Below are positions 1 to 5,935 of a stretch of 5,935 bases of DNA, piece after piece. The notes under the pieces are model-generated. The model did not search any database. It saw only the letters and a program-made list of their open reading frames with translations, and was not told where the DNA came from. How positions within the stretch are numbered: the first letter of the stretch is position 1; each line of letters opens with the position of its first letter. Made by a program: the position numbers and the translations under genes. Source of the stretch: Ktedonobacter sp. (GTDB lineage: Bacteria; Chloroflexota; Ktedonobacteria; Ktedonobacterales; Ktedonobacteraceae); NCBI GenBank assembly GCA_003450555.1, contig DMFQ01000335.1, positions 13,522 through 19,456 on the forward strand. The letters are read 5' to 3'.

Positions 1-48
1 CCTTGCCCTGCTCCATCCTTGCCCTGCTCCATCCCTGCCCTGCTTTAC
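1..48. repeat. 16-bp tandem direct repeat, cut by window edge
   Basis: Two identical 16-bp units (CCTTGCCCTGCTCCAT at 1-16 and 17-32) are followed by a decayed third copy at 33-48, which keeps CCTGCCCTGCT and diverges at its end. The array begins at the first base, so more copies may lie to the left. The unit length is not a multiple of three, so it is unlikely to be a coding repeat. Function is unknown; it looks like an intergenic minisatellite. Confidence 0.8.
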
Positions 49-115
49 GGCTCTACGCTACAACCTCTCAATAGATAAATATATCGCAGTGCTAAAAATT
101 CATGGCTTTTCTATC

Positions 116-144
116 TTGGCGCGGCACGCAAAGCATGGTATGCT
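116..144 (+). promoter_or_regulatory. Promoter for the zinc-ribbon membrane protein gene
   Basis: The -35 box TTGGCG (116-121) and -10 box TATGCT (139-144) each match the sigma-70/SigA consensus at 4 of 6 positions and are separated by an ideal 17 bp. A TGG triplet directly before the -10 makes it an extended -10 promoter. Transcription would start near 151, giving a leader of about 50 nt that ends in AGGAG (190-194) ahead of the ATG at 204. The T-box promoter at 2666-2694 has the same TGGTATNCT core. Confidence 0.6.
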
Positions 145-203
145 ACCTCAACACCAGTGAATCTTATCTTTGCTAAAAGTGTATATATGAGGAGAAAACT
201 AAC

Positions 204-1451
204 ATGCAATGCAAATCGTGTGGCGCGACACTCCCGTCTGGCGCACGAAACTGCCCCGCCTGTGGCACAGCCGTTTCGAACTCTAACCCTTTCGAGAAAA
301 CTTATTTATCCTCCCCTGGTACACAGTCAGAGGAAATTCTTCCCGCGGCTCCTTACCCTCCTGGCTCTTTTCAGGAAATGGCATCGCCGCCACCTATGTC
401 ACGGCCAGATAGCCCTTATCAAGCAAACTCATATACTCCAGGAGCATCTCCAACGCCAATACCTCATTCGTATGAGCAAGCAAGCTATTCGCCTTCCCCA
501 CAGCAACAGCCGCTCTACCCGGTTCCGCAACAACAATTCCCATCATATCCTTCATCGCCACCGTTGCCACCACCAGTTCAACCACAGAAAACACCGCGCG
601 GGCGGGGTTTATCAAGAGGTATGATGATCCTACTCATTGTATTAGCTCTGCTCATGATGAGCGGCTTCGGACTTATCTACTACTCAACGATTTATCATCC
701 CAATCAGCTCCACATGCAGGCCACCGCGACGGCTCAGACCTTGCAGACAAGAGAGGCGCAGGCCACCGCCACTGCCAACACAGAGGCAACAGGGACGGCT
801 GTAGCTATTGCCAATGCTACTGCAACGGCTCAGGCTCAGGCCACCGCAAATGTCATAGCTACCACGACAGCGCTACAGAATATCTATACCTCGGCCACCA
901 ACGGGAGTCCCGCCCTCCACGACTCGTTGAGTGCTAACACTGGCAGCAATTGGGAAGAGGACCAGGCTCAGGGAGGCGGCGGGTGCGCCTTTACCGGGGG
1001 AGCATATCACGCCAGTATTGATCAGAAGGGGTTCTATTTTGCCTGTGCCGCTCAAAATACGAACTTTTCAAACTTTGCCTATCAAGTGCAAATGACCATT
1101 ACGAAAGGCGATGCCGGCGGGGTCTTTTTTCGCGGCAATCGTTCCGCGTCTAAATTCTATTTACTGAGTATCGCTCGTGACGGTACTTACGACCTCTTTG
1201 TTTCGAAAGATCAAAATCACAGTACAGATTTGAGCTTCGGCAACAGTTCTGCTATCAAGCAAAGCCTGGGTCAGGCTAACCTGATCACGGTCATCCTTCG
1301 TGGAAACACTATCTATTTTTACGTCAACAAGCAATACGCGGGTAGCGTCAATGACAGTACGTACAAATCTGGTCAAATTGGCGTCTTCGTAGATGCTCAC
1401 ACCACTGCCACCGATGTAGCTTTTACTAATGCCCAGGTCTGGAAGCTTTAG
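204..1451 (+). CDS. Zinc-ribbon, single-pass membrane protein with LamG-like extracellular domain
   Basis: This 415-aa protein is built in modules. Residues 1-24 form a zinc ribbon with C3-x2-C6 and C17-x2-C20 (double zinc-ribbon type). Residues 28-130 are a Pro/Gln/Ser/Tyr-rich disordered linker. A basic stretch (PRGRGLSR) precedes one membrane helix at about 140-160. Residues 171-224 are an Ala/Thr-rich stalk of QATA-like units. Residues 235-415 form a beta-rich domain resembling the concanavalin-A-like/LamG (DUF1080-like) fold, beginning with the DSLSANTGSNW segment. The basic flank predicts that the zinc ribbon is cytoplasmic and the C-terminal domain outside. C261 and C281 could form a disulfide; both are kept in the next gene. 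The ATG at 204 is supported by AGGAG nine bases upstream and by the zinc ribbon starting at residue 3. The ligand and role are unknown; sensing or binding at the cell surface is only a guess. Confidence 0.85.
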   Translation: MQCKSCGATLPSGARNCPACGTAVSNSNPFEKTYLSSPGTQSEEILPAAPYPPGSFQEMASPPPMSRPDSPYQANSYTPGASPTPIPHSYEQASYSPSPQQQPLYPVPQQQFPSYPSSPPLPPPVQPQKTPRGRGLSRGMMILLIVLALLMMSGFGLIYYSTIYHPNQLHMQATATAQTLQTREAQATATANTEATGTAVAIANATATAQAQATANVIATTTALQNIYTSATNGSPALHDSLSANTGSNWEEDQAQGGGGCAFTGGAYHASIDQKGFYFACAAQNTNFSNFAYQVQMTITKGDAGGVFFRGNRSASKFYLLSIARDGTYDLFVSKDQNHSTDLSFGNSSAIKQSLGQANLITVILRGNTIYFYVNKQYAGSVNDSTYKSGQIGVFVDAHTTATDVAFTNAQVWKL

Positions 1452-1519
1452 CGTGGCTGGCACCATCACAGATCTGGCATCTTTGACGAAGAAAACTGCT
1501 AGAAAGATTGGGCCTACAC

Positions 1520-2635
1520 ATGTCAGATGAGAACGATTTGACAGAACCGGAGCGGGTCTCTCCTTTCGATGTCACAGTACCTGATCGGCCAGCGCCGCCG
1601 GTATGGCCCCCGCGGCAACAGGATTTCCGGCGGCGTCAGACCTTTCCTGTATGGGTGACCATTCTGCTGGTTATGCTGGCTACCGCGCTCATTGGGGGTG
1701 GACTTGGCTTAATTTTCTTTACCGCAACAGTGCAATACCGCGGCGCACTCCATGCTCAGGCAACGACTATAGCCCGCGCAACGGAACAGGTACGCCAGGC
1801 ACAAGACCAGGCAACTACCGCTGCATTATCAACCGCTAGTGCCAATATCTATGCCAGTGCTACAGCCCAATCTGGAGCTACCGCTACGGCAACCGCTATA
1901 GTGGATAGCGCCACTGCCACAGCAACTGCATTCGGTGACGTTCTAACTCAGGCGACCAGCGGAACGCCTGCACTCGATGATCCACTAAGCGACAACACCG
2001 GGAATAACAGCTGGGATCAGACAAATAATGCGGTTAATGGCCAATGTGTTTTCCCGGGCACAGGTTACCATGCCCTTGCGGCGCAACAAGGTTTCTTTCA
2101 CCCCTGCCTTGCCGAGGCGTCCAACTTCAGAAATTTTGCCTATCAGGTAACAATGATAATTGATAGTGGCAAACAGGGCGGCATTGTCTTCCGCGCTAAT
2201 AGCGCCAGCATGTCATTGTATTTCTTCTATGTTGACATCGATGGCAGATTCAGCCTCGACCTCTATAAAAGTAGTAGCCAGGCTAAAACACTAAGTTCCG
2301 GTTTCAATGCTGCTATTACGACTGGCTTAAAACAGAGCAACCAGCTTGCAGTCGTTGCTTACAATGGTACCCTGTATCTATACGTCAATCAGCAGTTTAT
2401 TACAAGCATTGCTGATAACACCCTCAGTGGTGGAAAAATTGGTGTGGCCGCCCTTGACTTAAAAAACCCTACCGAGGTGGAGTATAGCAACGCCCAGATA
2501 TGGACCCTATCGTCCAGTACTGTGCTGACCCCGACAGCTACCCAGATATCTACTGCGACAGCCACAACAACTACACCAGCAGTCACAGGGACTCCAACAG
2601 TTACAGTGACTCCGACACCGACCGATAGGCCTTAG
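1520..2635 (+). CDS. Single-pass membrane protein with LamG-like domain, paralog of preceding gene
   Basis: This 371-aa protein (from the ATG at 1520) has a short acidic/proline-rich cytoplasmic N-terminus (1-40), one membrane helix at about 43-67, an Ala/Thr/Gln-rich stalk (about 77-138), a LamG/concanavalin-like domain (about 150-330) and a Thr/Pro-rich tail (331-371) typical of extended surface proteins. The domain aligns closely with the upstream protein: shared SNF/FAYQV, GG-FR and YVN segments, and C176 and C196 match its C261 and C281. It lacks the zinc ribbon and long linker. An in-frame TTG at 1508 would add four residues, but the bases before it give no properly spaced Shine-Dalgarno. 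The SD for 1520 is also weak (TTGGG), so the start is uncertain. The gap after the upstream gene is 68 nt with no clear terminator or promoter, so co-transcription is likely. Function unknown. Confidence 0.82.
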   Translation: MSDENDLTEPERVSPFDVTVPDRPAPPVWPPRQQDFRRRQTFPVWVTILLVMLATALIGGGLGLIFFTATVQYRGALHAQATTIARATEQVRQAQDQATTAALSTASANIYASATAQSGATATATAIVDSATATATAFGDVLTQATSGTPALDDPLSDNTGNNSWDQTNNAVNGQCVFPGTGYHALAAQQGFFHPCLAEASNFRNFAYQVTMIIDSGKQGGIVFRANSASMSLYFFYVDIDGRFSLDLYKSSSQAKTLSSGFNAAITTGLKQSNQLAVVAYNGTLYLYVNQQFITSIADNTLSGGKIGVAALDLKNPTEVEYSNAQIWTLSSSTVLTPTATQISTATATTTTPAVTGTPTVTVTPTPTDRP

Positions 2636-2665
2636 CAATCCAATACACATGCCACACAAAATTTG

Positions 2666-2694
2666 TTGACAAAATCGCAAGCGGCTGGTATCCT
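2666..2694 (+). promoter_or_regulatory. Promoter of the serS T-box operon
   Basis: A perfect -35 TTGACA (2666-2671), a 17-bp spacer and -10 TATCCT (2689-2694, 4 of 6) with an extended -10 TGG before it form a strong SigA-type promoter. The predicted start near 2701 lies about 20 nt before the first T-box stem I bases, as expected for a T-box leader. Confidence 0.8.
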
Positions 2695-2700
2695 TATCTC

Positions 2701-2985
2701 AAGAAAAAGAGTTAAAGGTTAAGAACGGGACAAGTACCTTTTGCTGAACAACAGAGAGCCGTGGGTTGGTGCAACACGGCAGCAAGCAGAAGCAAAATCC
2801 ACCCGGGAGCCTGCGCGAGAAGCGTCAACGGTCGCCCCCGTTAACAGGCAACATTGAGGCCGCATCTACTCCTTCACTGAAGATACAGCGATTCGAGTTC
2901 AGCGGTAAATCTGGGTGGCACCACGACTCACACGCATTCAGCGTTGTCGTCCTTGTATAGACAGTGGACGACAACGCTTTTTTTG
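2701..2985 (+). ncRNA. T-box riboswitch, tRNA-Ser specific (UCC specifier)
   Basis: This leader RNA senses uncharged tRNA-Ser and controls read-through into serS. Stem I closes with CGGG (2726-2729) pairing CCCG (2802-2805). AGUA (2733-2736) is the S-turn opposite the specifier. AGAGAG (2753-2758) and GGUUGGUG (2764-2771) are the distal tRNA-elbow-binding elements, capping a perfect 6-bp helix (2758-2763 with 2775-2780). The specifier UCC (2798-2800) is followed by A, one base before the closing helix. A stem II-like region is closed by GCCTG (2809-2813) and CAGGC (2845-2849). The T-box bulge UGGCACC spans 2916-2922; its variable base C pairs with G73, the discriminator of tRNA-Ser. In the antiterminator, ACGAC (2923-2927) pairs GTCGT (2946-2950) and GGG (2913-2915) pairs 2951-2953, consuming the terminator's 5' arm. 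The pairings were found by eye, not by folding software. Confidence 0.93.
2941..2984 (+). terminator. Regulated intrinsic terminator of the T-box leader
   Basis: A perfect 12-bp inverted repeat (GCGTTGTCGTCC at 2941-2952 and its complement at 2966-2977) encloses a 13-nt loop and is followed directly by seven T (2978-2984). Bases 2946-2953 also form the 3' side of the antiterminator, so the two structures cannot coexist. With charged tRNA-Ser abundant, the terminator should form and stop transcription before serS. Confidence 0.93.
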
Positions 2986-3020
2986 TATGCAGAGATTGAG
3001 AAAAGAAAGAAGGAATTATC

Positions 3021-4322
3021 ATGTTAGACCTGGCCTTTATCCGTAGCAATCCGGACGCGGTTAAAGAAGCCGCGCGCCTCAAAAACAACACTATCGATAT
3101 CGACTACCTGTTGGAGGTCGATCGGAAAGCAACCACTTTACAGCGCGAGGTGGAAGAGGCTCGTGCTCAACAGAACCAGATCTCGAAACAGATCCCGAAG
3201 GCTGGCAAAGACAGAGAACAGCGTGAGAAACTTATCGCTGCAGGCAAACAACTGGCAGAGCAAATCAAAAGCATGGAACCACAGCTGAATGCGCTGCTGG
3301 AAGAGCGCCTCCAGTTGCTCTACCTCGTGCCCAACATTCCCGATCCCAGTGCGCCCATTGGCAAGGATGAGAACGATAACGTGCCGGTCAAGTACTGGGG
3401 CAAGATTCCTACCTTCGACTTCGAGCCTCGCGACCACTATGCCATCATGCAAGAACTGGATATGGTGGATATCGAGCGCGGCGTCAAGATCGCCGGAGCG
3501 CGCAGCTATATTCTCAAGAATGATGCGGTCCGGCTTGAACTGGCGCTGATGAATTTTGCCCTTGACCGTATGGCTCGGAAAGGGTTTACTCCCCTCATTG
3601 TACCGGCCATGGCGCGCGATTTCTGCTTTATTGGCAGTGGTCAGTTTCCCAAGGGGCGCGACCAGGTGTATGCCATTGAGAATGATGATACCTTCCTCGT
3701 TGGCACCTCGGAGGTCTCGATCACGGGCATGTACAAGGATGAGATTCTCAAGGCCGAGGACCTGCCTCTACGTTTCGTAGCCTTCTGTCCCTGTTTCCGC
3801 CGCGAGGCCGGAACCTATGGTAAAGATGCCCGCGGCGTCTTTCGCGTCCATCAATTCAATAAAGTCGAACAATATATCATTGCCAAAGCCGACCACGGGG
3901 AGTCGGTGCGCTGGCATGAAGCGCTGCTGGCCAATTCGGAAGAGTTGGTGCAGGCCTTAGAATTACCCTATCGTGTCGTCAGCGTTTGCACAGGAGACAT
4001 GGGTGATGGCAAGGTGGGCATGTATGACCTTGAATGCTGGCTGCCAAGCGAGAACAGGTATCGCGAGACGCACTCGTGCTCGTACCTGCACGACTGGCAG
4101 GCCCGCCGCGCAAATATCCGCTATCGCGACGAGGAAGGAAAGGTTCGCTTCGTGTATACACTCAACAATACCGCCATCGCCTCGCCGCGCATCATGCTGC
4201 CCCTCCTGGAGACACACCAGCAGGCAGACGGAAGCGTGAGCATTCCTGCTGCCCTCCGCCCATACCTGGGAGGACAAGAGTACTTCAAGCCGCGTGAGAT
4301 AGCAGCAAAAGTAGAGAAGTAA
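3021..4322 (+). CDS. serS: Seryl-tRNA synthetase
   Basis: This class II aminoacyl-tRNA synthetase joins serine to tRNA-Ser (and tRNA-Sec if present) via seryl-adenylate in the cytoplasm. At 433 aa it is full length. Residues 1-105 are the N-terminal domain with the long helical coiled-coil arm (about 30-100) that grips the tRNA-Ser variable arm. The catalytic core has TSE (229-231) for serine binding, motif 2 with FRREAG (259-264) and the GVFRVHQFNKVE stretch, ETHSCS (349-354), and motif 3 ending in R390 and LLE (395-397). The C-terminal LRPYLGG is typical. Motif 3 reads LNNTAIASPR where many bacterial enzymes have LNGSGLAVGR; this looks like a lineage variant. AAGGA (3010-3014) sits six bases before the ATG. 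The T-box with Ser specifier independently confirms the identity. The next gene follows after 12 nt. Confidence 0.98.
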   Translation: MLDLAFIRSNPDAVKEAARLKNNTIDIDYLLEVDRKATTLQREVEEARAQQNQISKQIPKAGKDREQREKLIAAGKQLAEQIKSMEPQLNALLEERLQLLYLVPNIPDPSAPIGKDENDNVPVKYWGKIPTFDFEPRDHYAIMQELDMVDIERGVKIAGARSYILKNDAVRLELALMNFALDRMARKGFTPLIVPAMARDFCFIGSGQFPKGRDQVYAIENDDTFLVGTSEVSITGMYKDEILKAEDLPLRFVAFCPCFRREAGTYGKDARGVFRVHQFNKVEQYIIAKADHGESVRWHEALLANSEELVQALELPYRVVSVCTGDMGDGKVGMYDLECWLPSENRYRETHSCSYLHDWQARRANIRYRDEEGKVRFVYTLNNTAIASPRIMLPLLETHQQADGSVSIPAALRPYLGGQEYFKPREIAAKVEK

Positions 4323-4334
4323 TGGAGCACTCCC

Positions 4335-5378
4335 ATGGAACCAATCAACCTTAACGATTACGAAGCTCTCGCACAGGCCCGCGTGGAGCCAATCGCCTGG
4401 GATTACATCCAGGGTGGCAGCGACGACGAGGTCACCCTGCGCGCAAACCGCACTACCTTTGAGCGTATTTGGCTGCGCCCGCGCATGCTCGTCAACGGCA
4501 GTACCTGCGACATGAGCACTACTGTGCTGGGCACACCTGTCAGTATGCCCATTCTCGTGGCTCCTATGGCGTACCAGTGCCTCGCACATCCCGAGGGTGA
4601 GTGCGCCACCGCCCATGGCACAGGTATGGCCAATTCGCTGATGATCGCAAGCGCCTTTTCGACGCGCACCCTTGAGGACATAGCAGCTTCAGCCAGCGGC
4701 TCACTCTGGTTCCAACTGTACCTCTATCGCAACCTGGAGGTCTCAGGAGAGGTAGTACGACGCGCCGAGGCGGCAGGGTATCGCGCCATTGTGCTCACGG
4801 TGGATCTGCCTCGCCTGGGCAATCGCGAAAAAGATACGCGCAACAACTTTAGCCTGCCGTCTCATATGAACCTGGCAAACTTTCCTGTCGAAAAGGCGGA
4901 AGCGGAAGAATTAAAAATTGCTCTTCCCTTTACTCCGACCTGGGAAACCCTGGACTGGCTAAAAACCGTGACTTCGCTGCCAATCCTGGTCAAGGGCATT
5001 TTGACGGCTGAAGATGCGCGCCTGGCGCTAGAACGGGGAGTAGCGGGTATCATCGTCTCCAACCACGGAGGGCGGCAACTCGATTCCGCCATTGCCAGCA
5101 TCGAAGCCCTTCCTGAAATCACAGAGGCCGTCGCCGGTCGCTGCGAGATATACCTGGACGGCGGCATACGTCGCGGCACAGACGTACTCAAAGCCCTGGC
5201 CCTTGGAGCGCGCGCCGTCCTGGTTGGCCGACCAGCATTCTGGGGACTGGCAGTCAACGGTGCGCAAGGTGTACAGCACATGCTGGAAATACTGCGCACC
5301 GAACTTGAACTGGCAATGGTGCTCTCAGGTCACTACTCCTTAGAGACGATCGACCGGTCACTGGTGAAATGGGTCTAA
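4335..5378 (+). CDS. FMN-dependent alpha-hydroxy-acid oxidase/dehydrogenase
   Basis: This (beta/alpha)8-barrel flavoenzyme of the glycolate oxidase/lactate oxidase/LldD family would oxidise an L-2-hydroxy acid to the 2-oxo acid with FMN. At 347 aa it is slightly shorter than the usual 355-370. The active-site set is complete: Y24, Q127, Y129, T155, R164, K220, and H244 and R247 in SNHGGRQLD. The phosphate-binding DGGIRRGTD (275-283) and GRP (298-300) are present. Numbering matches plant glycolate oxidase up to R164; about ten residues are then missing in the loop before K220 (K230 in the plant enzyme). F108 lies where plant glycolate oxidase has a substrate-facing Trp, so glycolate may not be the substrate; lactate or an aromatic or branched hydroxy acid is possible. 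GGAG (4324-4327) sits seven bases before the ATG. No promoter or terminator separates it from serS, so it is probably under the same T-box. Confidence 0.93.
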   Translation: MEPINLNDYEALAQARVEPIAWDYIQGGSDDEVTLRANRTTFERIWLRPRMLVNGSTCDMSTTVLGTPVSMPILVAPMAYQCLAHPEGECATAHGTGMANSLMIASAFSTRTLEDIAASASGSLWFQLYLYRNLEVSGEVVRRAEAAGYRAIVLTVDLPRLGNREKDTRNNFSLPSHMNLANFPVEKAEAEELKIALPFTPTWETLDWLKTVTSLPILVKGILTAEDARLALERGVAGIIVSNHGGRQLDSAIASIEALPEITEAVAGRCEIYLDGGIRRGTDVLKALALGARAVLVGRPAFWGLAVNGAQGVQHMLEILRTELELAMVLSGHYSLETIDRSLVKWV

Positions 5379-5408
5379 TTTCATCAACTTAAGTTTACCA
5401 CATGTTAT

Positions 5409-5437
5409 TTGACTTTTCCGTTCTCATGGACAATAGT
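5409..5437 (+). promoter_or_regulatory. Possible weak promoter for the Uma2 gene
   Basis: TTGACT (5409-5414, 5 of 6) and AATAGT (5432-5437, 4 of 6) are 17 bp apart. The -10 would lie inside the left arm of the inverted repeat at 5431-5453, so a protein bound there could block it. There is no extended -10 and the area is AT-rich, so the match could be chance. Confidence 0.3.
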
Positions 5438-5453
5438 GATAGCAGCACTATTG
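5431..5453. repeat. Perfect 8-bp inverted repeat, candidate operator
   Basis: CAATAGTG (5431-5438) and its exact complement CACTATTG (5446-5453) flank a 7-bp spacer. The centre-to-centre distance of 15 bp is compatible with a dimeric regulator. As an RNA hairpin it has no following T-run (ACTCATAAAA comes next), so it is not a standard terminator for the oxidase gene. It lies about 50 bp before the Uma2 start codon. Confidence 0.6.
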
Positions 5454-5504
5454 ACTCATAAAAACAAACAGACAACCGGGTAGGAGTAAATAAAGGAGCC
5501 GGTT

Positions 5505-5935
5505 ATGGCACTTCCTGAATACCGATGGGTGAGCGTTGAGGAATACCTCGCTATTGACAATGCCAGTGATGTGCGCTTTGAGTACGTCCATAGTCAACTT
5601 CGTATGCCTGCTGGTGGGAGTCGAAACCACTCATTAATCGCGCATAATCTTCACGGTTTACTCCACAACCACCTGCGTGGAACTCCATGCGCTGCCTACA
5701 CCTCTGATATGCGCGTCCAGGTAGCCATAGACCGCTATTACTACCCCGATGTCACGGTCAGCTGCGATGAAAACGAGGCAGAGAATACATTGCATTCTCC
5801 GCGTGCCGTGTTTGAGGTTCTTTCTCCAAGCACCGAAGCGATTGACCGCACCGAAAAACTAGAAGCGTATCGTGAGTTGCTAAGCGTAGAGGACTATGTA
5901 CTTGTGAGTTCTGAGCGGCAGGCCGTTGAAGTTCA
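5505..5935 (+). CDS. Uma2 family (DUF820) putative endonuclease, 3' end outside window
   Basis: I translated 143 codons here; the frame is open to the window edge, so the gene is partial. It starts MALPEYRWVSVEEYLAI and shows the Uma2/DUF820 pattern: an N-terminal EEYL segment, a central helix with a conserved His (about residue 42), YYPDV with D82, FEVLSPST with E104, then DRTEK with K118, and EDYVLV. D82, E104 and K118 fit the catalytic set of the PD-(D/E)XK nuclease superfamily to which the family is assigned. Members are usually about 180-200 aa, so roughly 50 residues lie beyond the edge. Where many members have a Y-x-D-G segment this one has YVHSQ (27-31), a small departure. AAGGAG (5493-5498) is six bases before the ATG. 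The biological role of the family is poorly defined; it is commonly multicopy in Chloroflexota and Cyanobacteria. Confidence 0.9.
   Translation, partial: MALPEYRWVSVEEYLAIDNASDVRFEYVHSQLRMPAGGSRNHSLIAHNLHGLLHNHLRGTPCAAYTSDMRVQVAIDRYYYPDVTVSCDENEAENTLHSPRAVFEVLSPSTEAIDRTEKLEAYRELLSVEDYVLVSSERQAVEV

Noticed and set aside
157..624. 155-aa + strand frame overlapping the start of the zinc-ribbon gene
   Set aside because: Arg/His-rich shadow of the Pro/Gln-rich linker in another frame, with no Shine-Dalgarno or domain.
1483..1511. TTGACG between the two membrane-protein genes as a possible promoter for the second
   Set aside because: At 16-18 bp spacing there is no acceptable -10 box (GATTGG lies at 17 bp).
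2661..2675. Imperfect palindrome ATTTGTTGACAAAAT over the -35 box as an operator
   Set aside because: The arms do not match fully and the sequence is dominated by the TTGACA box in an A/T-rich context; T-box control already explains regulation.
2641..3020. Possibility that the leader is another riboswitch or a mobile-element scar
   Set aside because: The specifier loop, AGAGAG/GGUUGGUG elements, UGGCACC bulge and terminator all fit a T-box; no target-site duplication or terminal repeats are seen.
2766..3091. Short open frames in the serS leader (2766-2960 on +, 2825-3091 on -)
   Set aside because: They fall across T-box structural elements; the RNA structure fully explains the sequence.
3963..4616. 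217-aa open frame on the minus strand across the serS-oxidase junction
   Set aside because: It lies antisense to two strongly identified genes, has no recognisable motif, and is explained by their codon bias.
4862..5299. 145-aa open frame on the minus strand inside the oxidase gene
   Set aside because: Antisense to the conserved FMN-binding and catalytic segments; composition rich in Arg/Ser/Pro/Ala typical of a shadow frame.

Overview
The window reads as a chromosomal segment from a Gram-positive-like bacterium of moderate G+C. The best guess is a Ktedonobacteria-type member of the Chloroflexota. That placement is inference: it rests on the two membrane proteins with Ala/Thr-rich stalks and LamG-like ends, on a Firmicutes-style transcriptional T-box ahead of serS, and on a Uma2-family gene, a family often expanded in Chloroflexota and Cyanobacteria. 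No rRNA or marker gene here settles it.

Layout, all genes on the + strand. Positions 1-203 hold a 16-bp tandem repeat running off the left edge, then a good promoter (116-144). Genes 1 and 2 (204-1451 and 1520-2635) are paralogous single-pass membrane proteins, each with a stalk and a beta-sandwich (concanavalin-like) domain predicted to lie outside the cell. Only the first carries an N-terminal zinc ribbon and a long Pro/Gln-rich linker. Only the second has a Thr/Pro-rich tail.

Positions 2636-3020 are a regulatory leader. It has a near-consensus promoter (2666-2694), then a complete T-box riboswitch with a UCC (Ser) specifier, a UGGC tRNA-end-binding bulge that fits the G73 of tRNA-Ser, and a 12-bp terminator that excludes the antiterminator. 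It controls serS (3021-4322, seryl-tRNA synthetase). Twelve bases after serS comes an FMN-dependent alpha-hydroxy-acid oxidase (4335-5378) with its own Shine-Dalgarno and no visible promoter or terminator between them. The oxidase is therefore probably also under tRNA-Ser control, the most interesting arrangement in the window.

Positions 5379-5504 hold a small palindrome, a weak possible promoter and a perfect 8-bp inverted repeat. They precede a Uma2-family (PD-(D/E)XK-like) gene cut by the right edge (5505-5935).

I see no tRNA or rRNA gene, CRISPR array or insertion sequence, and no clear new defence or mobile system. The unusual points are the regulatory coupling and the paralogous surface proteins of unknown role.
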